Part shown: piece by piece, positions 57,027 through 64,000 of the stretch
How the letters are laid out: each line of letters begins with the position of its first letter
How positions within the stretch are numbered: the stretch's first letter is position 1
From: Melieria omissa
Lineage: Eukaryota > Arthropoda > Insecta > Diptera > Ulidiidae
Direction: 5' to 3'
Assembly (NCBI GenBank): GCA_963971225.1
Contig: OZ020267.1
Span: forward strand, 29,644,298-29,708,297
Length of the DNA stretch: 64,000 nt
The notes under the pieces: model-generated
The model's input: only the letters and a program-made list of their open reading frames with translations
What the model was told of the DNA's origin: nothing
Database searches by the model: none
Translations under genes and position numbers: made by a program

Positions 57027-57415
57027 CCGTCTTTGGGTACTGGGCGTCACTGTCTAAATTCATTGACCAATAAAGTTTTATAAAATTGCAACACTGATTA
57101 GCAAAAACAACAACAGACCGAAAACAACAATAAAGCTGAAGCTAAAATCAGATAGAAACCAAAACGAGAATGTGATTTCAGACTGAATTAGAAAATTAAC
57201 TTTGAGCCTGAGACCAAAATTTAGAGTTAAACCGAAAACCAGACTTGGATTGGGACTTTAACTGAAACTGAAATCGAGACGAAGAGTTAGATTAAAGAAT
57301 AAAAACCACAACAACAAAAACAAAACTGTAATAGAAACGAAAGTCATGACTGAAACCAGTCTTTGGTGAATGGGCCTCACTTGTTAAATTTATTGACCAA
57401 TAAAATTTATAAATA
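57027..57415. repeat. Arm 2 of the inverted repeat, flanked by a 60-bp direct repeat
   Basis: 57087-57352 pairs with arm 1. On either side, 57027-57086 and 57357-57415 are diverged direct repeats (GTCTTTGG...CATTGACCAATAAA... / GTCTTTGG...TATTGACCAATAAA). Confidence 0.8.
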
Positions 57416-57791
57416 TATTCTTATTACTATTCGCAAATAGCTACTTAACACTGGAATACCTGACCAATCCAATCTTCTCTAATTGCTTATATAGGCGATT
57501 GTTCGATTAGTATATTCCGAGACCTCTGTGGCCCATTGTGGTGCTCGAAGATAGTATCTCAGGTCTCTTTATGCATTCAGCTGCCAATTGTTTGACTGTT
57601 GTTGAGTACTTTCGGAGACCTCTTTGGTTCATTTAGATGCTAGAAGAGAGTGCTGCAAGGACTTTGAGCTCTGCAGCTATTACATCGTTCAATTTGAACA
57701 CTGGGAGGTGCGCATAGAGGGTCTGGCAATCTTAACTTCAGATTAATCTGGCTATGTTTTCTAGAGGTGAAAACCTACTCTGACTAGATTA
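57416..57791. other. Noncoding gap
   Basis: Nothing recognised. Confidence 0.35.
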
Positions 57792-57795
57792 TTAA

Positions 57796-57971
57796 CACTA
57801 GAATGCACATGGAATTTTGGTACACTTTTTAAGATAATATTTTAAGTTTTTGTATTTTATTTGGCATTAAAAAATTGTAAAAGTTGTAGAAGTTTTTCAT
57901 TCAGAAAGCCACGTAATAAAATAAAGAAAAATGTCAATGGAGTAATTTTGACTCGCTTGGGCATTCTAGTG
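57796..57971. mobile_element. TTAA-flanked MITE (176 bp)
   Basis: CACTAGAATGC at 57796 is inverted as GCATTCTAGTG at 57961-57971, with TTAA at 57792-57795 and 57972-57975. It contains short AT-rich pentamer-like sequence (TATTTTATTT, AATAAAATAAAG). A partner half lies at 40082-40235. Confidence 0.8.
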
Positions 57972-57975
57972 TTAA

Positions 57976-58349
57976 AAGATCAAGTTTGTTTTCAAAAGGT
58001 TTCTAAATTAATGGAAGGATGGATAGATGAAAAGAAATATCTAAGAATAGTCTTATTGTTAAGGCCAATATGGTCTGGCCTCCTTTTCGCATCTTCACAG
58101 AACCTGTAGATCCAATAGATCTCCTTTTCAAATTCAAGTGTGGTCCATGTGCTTTATTAGTTCGTTGTGTTCGGATATTAAGTTTGTGTTCCTTTGTTGC
58201 TGACTTTAATGAAGGTTGTGGTACAACGAGGTTGTGGTACAACGTTTTGGTGCAAATCTTCGTAGGTGATCAACGAGTTCCGACTTCAAAGTCATTTGCC
58301 AAATGTACAGAGTTCCTGGGTATTTCTTCATATCCTAAGGTTTTCGACA
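57976..58349. other. Noncoding gap
   Basis: A 15-bp tandem repeat, GGTTGTGGTACAACG, occurs near 58215-58244. Nothing else was recognised. Confidence 0.4.
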
Positions 58350-58354
58350 CAATG

Positions 58355-59288
58355 CACAGTGATTCGTTCCATAGACAAAATTCAAAAAATGTATAGTCTC
58401 AGAATTTAATGATTTTCATGTCATTTGAAAGGTAAAACTCCAACTAAGAAAAGCCCAAAAAATCGTGTGTTGCACACAAGCGGCCCAAAGTTGAAACTTT
58501 TTTCACAAAAAAATGTAAACACATCTTTTCTGTTTTTTGGTCTATTGAGGAAAAAAAAATTGTAAAAATACACGGTTACTAAGAAGTTGCTGAAACTTTT
58601 GACATAAATTAAGAAATGATGTGGCCATTTTTGCTTTTAAGTTATCTCAGAAATTTTCAAACCTGAGGCTTTTATATCACTTTTAAATCAAAATATTTTT
58701 CCAAATTAAAAATCTGAAAATTGGCAAAACTTAGAGGGAAATATCTAAAAAGTATGTGAAAGTATGTTCCTGGATTTTTTTTATTTTAAGAAGCATTCTT
58801 TCTTTTTCAGATAATGTAATTATAGCCTCCGATATCTTCCGATCTCAGAAAATAATTCAATTTGAAAAGTGGTCTAAACACCTATTTTTCGACAAAATTT
58901 CTTTTTTCATGCCTAAAAGTATGCAATCAGCATGAAAAATTGAGAAAACTGCAAAAAAGCAAAACTTACGTCTATTATTATCGTTTTTATTGCAAAACTA
59001 AGGGGTCCTGAGACAATTTCTGTTACTCTTTGCAAAAATCAATGTTGATGTTACCGATTAAATGTAAAATCTGAAAAATGTAGCCAACACACTTGGTGCT
59101 ATAGCTCTCCAAAAGTGACGAAATTTGAAAATTTAAGACTCTGGCATTGCCAAACTACAAAAGTTTAAGAAAAACAAATTAGAGATTTCAATTCAGCAGA
59201 CCATGATTAACTAGTATGCCAAATTTTATGAGGAACGGACCACTCCTTCTTTTTTTTTCCCGCGGTTGTATGGAGTCGAATCACTGTG
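58355..59288 (+). mobile_element. CACAGTG-ended DNA transposon (Transib-like), copy B, best preserved, 934 bp
   Basis: The ends are CACAGTGATTCG (58355) and CGAATCACTGTG (59277-59288), flanked by the exact 5-bp duplication CAATG at 58350-58354 and 59289-59293. Transib transposons make 5-bp duplications and have CACWRTG-type ends like the V(D)J signal heptamer. Inward from the left heptamer are 13 bp, then ACAAAATTC. Inward from the right heptamer are exactly 23 bp, then nine A. No transposase frame is open, so it is non-autonomous. Related copies are at 30877-31965 and 36074-37660. Confidence 0.78.
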
Positions 59289-59293
59289 CAATG

Positions 59294-61539
59294 TACACAA
59301 ACACTATTTTATAAATTTAGTTAGACTTTATATATTTCTGTATAGTATGTCTGAGCAGCTGATAAATTGCTCAGGTTGAGTAAAAACTGTTGCAGCTCTG
59401 TTCTTTCATGTGAAGCAATACGCCTCGGCCTCTTTGTTATGAACTCTACTGGACTTTGAGACCCAGAATATTTGATCCTGGTTAAAATTTAAAATTTTCT
59501 TTTAATATGAGGCACTCAAGTAGCAATAAATCTAATAATCTTGTCTGAATCTCATCAGAAATTGGACATTTTATGATTGATTAACTATGCGATCACATCA
59601 AAATGTCATCACCTCACAGCACATTTGCTTTCGATATAAAACTACGCGCAATTTCTGTAAGCTTTAAACTGTATCCTTGACATATACAACAGAGTATACT
59701 AAACACACATACTTCCTTACTTGAGTATAATTTTACTCGACACCCATTTGTGTTGTGTCGGTAGACACGCACTGAATTGTTTTCACTTCACCTTCATTTC
59801 GCACCAACTTTTCAATATTTCATGTGGCAAAAGCAAAGACCCGCAATTTCTATTAATAATGCTACAATTTTTGCTATTCTTGTTCTTGTTGTTGTTATTG
59901 TGGTTGTCACTGCAAAGCAAGGCGATTGGTTGGTTGGTTGTGGCGCACAGTTGGCATGCGACCAAAGGAGGCGGCACCTGTGCGTCGAGCAATGTCGAGT
60001 CAAACCGCACTGTGTTGCACTGTGATTGTGGGCCATAATTATTATTTACTCATACGATTGCAACGCATTTGTAGTACGACGTTCGACGTTCATATTTGCG
60101 TCACTTTGATTTCTTATAAAAAATTTAATGACCACAAATAGTAGAAGTGCGGCAGCTAATAGTCCACAAGTGATGGCAGTCCAAGTCCAATGGAATTTGC
60201 ATTTTTAGTTTCTTAGCAAACACTATCAATTTGAGTACATATATATATAGTATGTATGTAGATATATAAATAATTGGCACAACAGTTTAGAGCAGCAGAA
60301 CAGCGACAACCATTCACGTGCGTGCGACCATTTATTACGTGATTGGTGCTCACCCACCGATGGACACACGTAATGGCGGCAATTTTTGCGCCTCGATTTG
60401 CATTCATTATACAAATGACATGTTCAAATTGATAGTGAGTGCGTTTAATTTGTCAGCAAATGAAATTTATGCAAATTCAAATGAAATATTGGCGGCCGTT
60501 GCAGCAAACTTTAAATCAAATCAATTTCGTTCTATTGCTGGTAGTGGGTTTTTTTGGGTGTCTGTGTGTGTGTGTGTGTGTCTGCCAACAATAATGACCG
60601 ATTTTCAAAATTTATACAGCAAATGCAAAATGAAAGTTTTGCACCTAAAACATTTTTCGGCAAAGTTTTCAATAAAACCGTCGCCTATTACTAGACCGAT
60701 TTGCATTATTTTGCCATTAATGTGTGTGTGTGTGTGTTTAGCGCTCGGTGCCACCCTAAGCGCATTAAACGCAACAAAAACGAGCACAAAATGGTTGAAA
60801 GTTTTCATAAAAGCTGCCTAATATTTTGCTGTTTTTGTGTATGTTTTTTTTTAGAAAAAAAGGGTAGGCCTTAAATCTCATGGGACACGTATGTAGAGTA
60901 AACTTTTATAATTCAGTCACACACACATTTGTGTGAGTGTGTGCGGCCGCATTAGTGACATGCGCCACATTTTTGGCGAAATGAAGCCGCACTTGATTTG
61001 GCGCATTAGGTCGCCGTACTAAATGTCGTTGTAGACTTTTGTGTTATATTTTCATGTTGTTTGGCTAAGCTACACTTGGTTGTTCAACTCAATCGGTACT
61101 TGAGAAAAGGTTGCTGATGAGCTGAAAACAATGGTTGTAGTTTTAATGATATTTGACTAAAATTTTAAAATAGAAAAGGAATACAAATATTCTACTACAA
61201 AAATACAAACTGTGAGTATGTTTTTGGTTGGATTAAAAAATTCTTAAAAAGTATAACTAAGAAAATTATTGAGCATTTAACTTTTAAAATGACCTCAAGG
61301 AATGTTTTCTGGCAACCAAAAAAATCAAGATTTTTATATAAAAATTATTAAAATTATATACAAAAATAAATCATAAAAAATTAAAAATAATAAATAATTA
61401 TTTGTTACTAAAATATGAGAAATGTTTTCTGATAAATTGCAAATAACTTTCAAAATTAATTTAAAAATAGAAAACAATTCTGCTTATAAATTAATATTAT
61501 TCTTATTAGAAGTTAACTAAATTAAATTTTTCCAAATAA
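59294..61539. other. Noncoding stretch
   Basis: It has (TA)n/(GTAT)n at 60236-60260 and (GT)n at 60565-60582 and 60722-60738. Sequence becomes very AT-rich from 61140. No gene is supported. Confidence 0.4.
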
Positions 61540-61540
61540 T

Positions 61541-61850
61541 TAAAATATATTAAAAAATATATTCAACACCAAAAAACATTCTTACAAACTATCAAAAAAT
61601 AATGAAATAATTTTACTAATTAAAATTAATTTGCTAAAATTTTTGTAAATAATTAAAAGATATTAAAAAATATATTAAACACCAAAAAACATTCTTACAA
61701 ACTATCAAAAAATAATGAAATAATTTTAATAATTAAAATTAATTTGCTAAACGTTTTGCAAATAATTCAAAAATATTAAAAATATATTAAAAACCACAAA
61801 ACATGATTGCAAAAATTATTATTGCAAATTATTAAAAAATAATAAACTTA
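61541..61850. repeat. AT-rich tandem repeat, about 113-bp unit
   Basis: The block AACACCAAAAAACATTCTTA recurs at 61565 and 61678, with a diverged third unit near 61788. Whole units match over about 100 bp. Confidence 0.8.
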
Positions 61851-61869
61851 TTTTACTAATTCAATAATT

Positions 61870-62768
61870 AACTATTTAATTTATAAATGCAATAAAAACT
61901 TTAAGAAATGTTTTTTAGCAAATTACAAAAAATCTTTTGAAAACTATCAGGTGTACAACTTTGCTTCCGCCGTTTTCCGATAGGTGGCTGTACCGGCTGA
62001 GGCTGGTTGAAATACATAGATGGTAATGCCTTTAAAGTGAGTGTGGACAGTGCCTAACGAATTGTCATCGCCGTTTCAGTGACAGTTGTTCTTGTTTTCG
62101 TATTATTCACGCTCGAAAATGTCCGTTTATGTGCCCAATTCTCGCCATTTGCGGGAAGTTTTACTTTTCTGTTACAATTCGAAAAAAAAAATGCAGCTGA
62201 AGCGCATCGAATGCTCTCAGAAACTTACGGTGATGCTGCTCTGAGTGAAAGAACGTGTCGGGAGTGGTTTCAACGTTTTAAAAATGGTGATTTCGATGTC
62301 GAAGACAAACATGGTGGTGGAAGAGAAAAAACCTCACGTCGCAAAAGTGGTCAAAAAGTACCTGGAAACGCTGAAATGGGAAGTCTTGCCCCACCCGCCG
62401 TATTCCCCAGATGTCGCCCCTTCTGACTTCCACCTATTCCGTTCGATGGCACACGGCCTGGCAGATCAACATTTTCAATCCTTCGAAGAATTGGAAAAAT
62501 GGATTGCTTCATGGATAGCGTCAAAAGAGGACTCCTTTTTTCGAGCCGGGATCCGAAAATTGCCGGAAAGATGGGAGAAAGTTGTCGCTAGCGACGGACA
62601 ATACTTTGAATAATACATCTGTAAGCACTTTTTCGCAATAAAGCTTTTAATTTTGGAAAAAAACGGCGGAAGCAAAGTTGTACACCTGATAACTATTTAA
62701 TTTATAAATGCAATAAAAACTTTAAGAAATTTTTTTAGCAAATTACAAAAAAACTTATGAAAACTACT
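61870..62768. repeat. Direct duplication of about 77 bp flanking mariner deletion copy 1
   Basis: AACTATTTAATTTATAAATG starts both 61870 and 62691. Each unit continues for about 77 bp with a few differences. The mariner copy lies exactly between the two. Confidence 0.8.
61947..62689 (+). mobile_element. Internally deleted mariner, copy 1 (743 bp)
   Basis: The ends TCAGGTGTACAACTTTGCTT (61947) and its inverse (to 62689) form about 30-bp inverted repeats with TA on both sides (61945-61946, 62690-62691). The plus-strand remnants are an N-terminal helix-turn-helix part from ATG 62119 ('SERTCREWFQRFKNGDFDVED') and a C-terminal part with 'PPYSPDVAPSDFHLFRSM' and 'LPERWEKVVASDGQYFE' ending at 62613. 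The junction is at about 62325-62332. It has lost the first catalytic Asp and the HDNA motif. An A-run at 62182-62191 also breaks the N-terminal frame. Non-autonomous. Confidence 0.88.
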
Positions 62769-63270
62769 AAAATTAATACTTTAAAATAAAAAAACATTTC
62801 ATGTTTTACTATTGAGTTTCTGATTCATTGTAAAATATTTTTGAAAAACATTAAAAATAATAAAAAAATGAACTAAACACTTGAAGAAATGCTCTTTGTT
62901 GAACCATTGAGCGGTGTTTTTTAATAAATTTAAAAAAGTTCAAAAATAATTCAAAAATAATACAACAAAATCTTAGTAATAACATTAATTTGCAAAATGA
63001 CAATCTTTAAGTAATGTTTTTTCTAAATTAAATAATAAAATTTAGAAAATGATACAAAAATAATACTAACAAATAACAACAACATGTCATGTTTTACTAT
63101 TGAGGAATATTTTCTGATGAATAACACAAAATTTTTGAAAATAATAAAAAAAAAATAGAAAAAATCGTACTTTTACATTTCCATTAAAAACTTGTAAGCA
63201 TTTACTTTTAAATCTTGAAAAAAAATTTCGAGGGCTATCGTTTTTTTAATTACAGAAAAATGCTTAAAAA
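62769..63270. other. AT-rich DNA between the two mariner copies
   Basis: Loosely repetitive A/T-rich sequence (for example CATGTTTTACTATTGAG at 62798 and CATGTCATGTTTTACTATTGAGG at 63082). No gene. Confidence 0.5.
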
Positions 63271-63272
63271 TA

Positions 63273-64000
63273 TCAGGTGTACAACTTTGCTTCCGCCGTT
63301 TTTTTCCAAAATTAAAAGCTTTATTGCGAAAAGGTGCTTACAGATGTATTATTCAAAGTATTGTCCGTCGCTAGCGACAACTTTCTCCCATCTTTCCGGC
63401 AATTTTCGGATCCCGGCTCGAAAAAAGGAGTCCTCTTTTGACGCTATCCATGAAGCAATCCATTTTTCCAATTCTTCGAAGGATTGAAAATGTTGATCTG
63501 CCAGGCCGTGTGCCATCGAACGGAATAGGTGGAAGTCAGAAGGGGCGACATCTGGGGAATACGGCGGGTGGGGCAAGACTTCCCATTTCAGCGTTTCCAG
63601 GTACTTTTTGACCACTTTTGCGACGTGAGGCCGAGCATTGTCGTGTTGAAGGATGACTTTATCATGTCGAAATCACCATTTTTAAAACGTTGAAACCACT
63701 CCCGACACGTTCTTTCACTCAGAGCAGCATCACCGTAAGTTTCTGAGAGCATTCGATGCGCTTCAGCTGCATTTTTTTTTCGAATTGTAACAGAAAAGTA
63801 AAACTTCCCGCAAATGGCGAGAATTGGGCACATAAACGGACATTTTCGAGCGTGAATAATACGAAAACAAGAACAACTGTCACTGAAACGGCGATGACAA
63901 TTCGTTAGGCACTGTCCACACTCACTTTAAAGGCATTACCATCTATGTATTTCAACCAGCCTCAGCCGGTACAGCCACCTATCGGAAAACGGCGGAAGCA
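63273..64000 (-). mobile_element. Internally deleted mariner, copy 2, runs off the window end
   Basis: It begins TCAGGTGTACAACTTTGCTT at 63273, after TA at 63271-63272, and is inverted relative to copy 1. The minus-strand remnants are the same N- and C-terminal transposase parts, but its junction (about 63661-63668) differs. It keeps the HDNARPH motif (about 63625-63645) and lacks the VEDKHGGGRE segment kept by copy 1. The last 15 bp or so of the outer repeat should lie just beyond 64000. Confidence 0.87.

Overview
This looks like about 64 kb of a higher dipteran (brachyceran fly) chromosome, possibly a tephritid fruit fly; the genus is my inference and is not proven. The reasons are an intact gypsy-type errantivirus, LINE fragments with CCTA/CCTAAC or TAA tails, several mariner relics, TTAA-flanked MITEs, abundant CA and CAA/CAG microsatellites, and spliceosomal signals. 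Host genes are very sparse. The only credible host coding sequence is one large polyglutamine-rich exon (17569-19158) with a consensus acceptor and donor. The rest is intronic or intergenic DNA filled with mobile elements and satellites.

Layout. 1-6000: LINE fragments, an inverted duplication of reverse-transcriptase sequence, a TTAA-flanked MITE (3485-3949) nested in that LINE, and a TA-flanked TIR element (5269-5765). 6008-13919: a complete, apparently young errantivirus with LTRs, PBS, repetitive leader, gag, pol, env and PPT, all frames open, and a 4-bp TACA target duplication. 14400-15990: a 5'-truncated LINE on the minus strand. 17569-19158: the polyQ exon. 20100-26640: (GGAA)n, a purine-rich array of about 155-bp repeats, mariner relics and a two-phase hexamer array. 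30877-38400: two decayed copies of a CACAGTG-ended transposon, one split by a solo LTR and the other by nested TTAA MITEs, plus three SINE copies and LINE fragments. 38850-40670: (AAAAT)n arrays. 43650-46520: LINE pieces and a TIR element. 49829-51080: a nearly full-length dead mariner. 53050-57420: a (CAGTCT)n array and a pair of inverted arms. 57796-59288: a TTAA MITE and the best-preserved CACAGTG element. 61540-64000: an AT-rich tandem array carrying two inverted, independently deleted mariner copies.

How the parts work together. The errantivirus is the one self-sufficient genetic system visible. Gag and Pol frames overlap at ATGA next to a U6A slippery heptamer. A GTAAGT donor in the leader is in phase with an acceptor just upstream of env. 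The ends carry the PBS and PPT needed for reverse transcription.

The most interesting non-obvious signal is the CACAGTG transposon family. It has 5-bp target duplications, and its ends resemble V(D)J recombination signals: heptamer CACAGTG followed by an ACAAAAT-type nonamer after 13 bp at one end and 23 bp at the other. That suggests a Transib (RAG1-related) family with a 12/23-like asymmetry.
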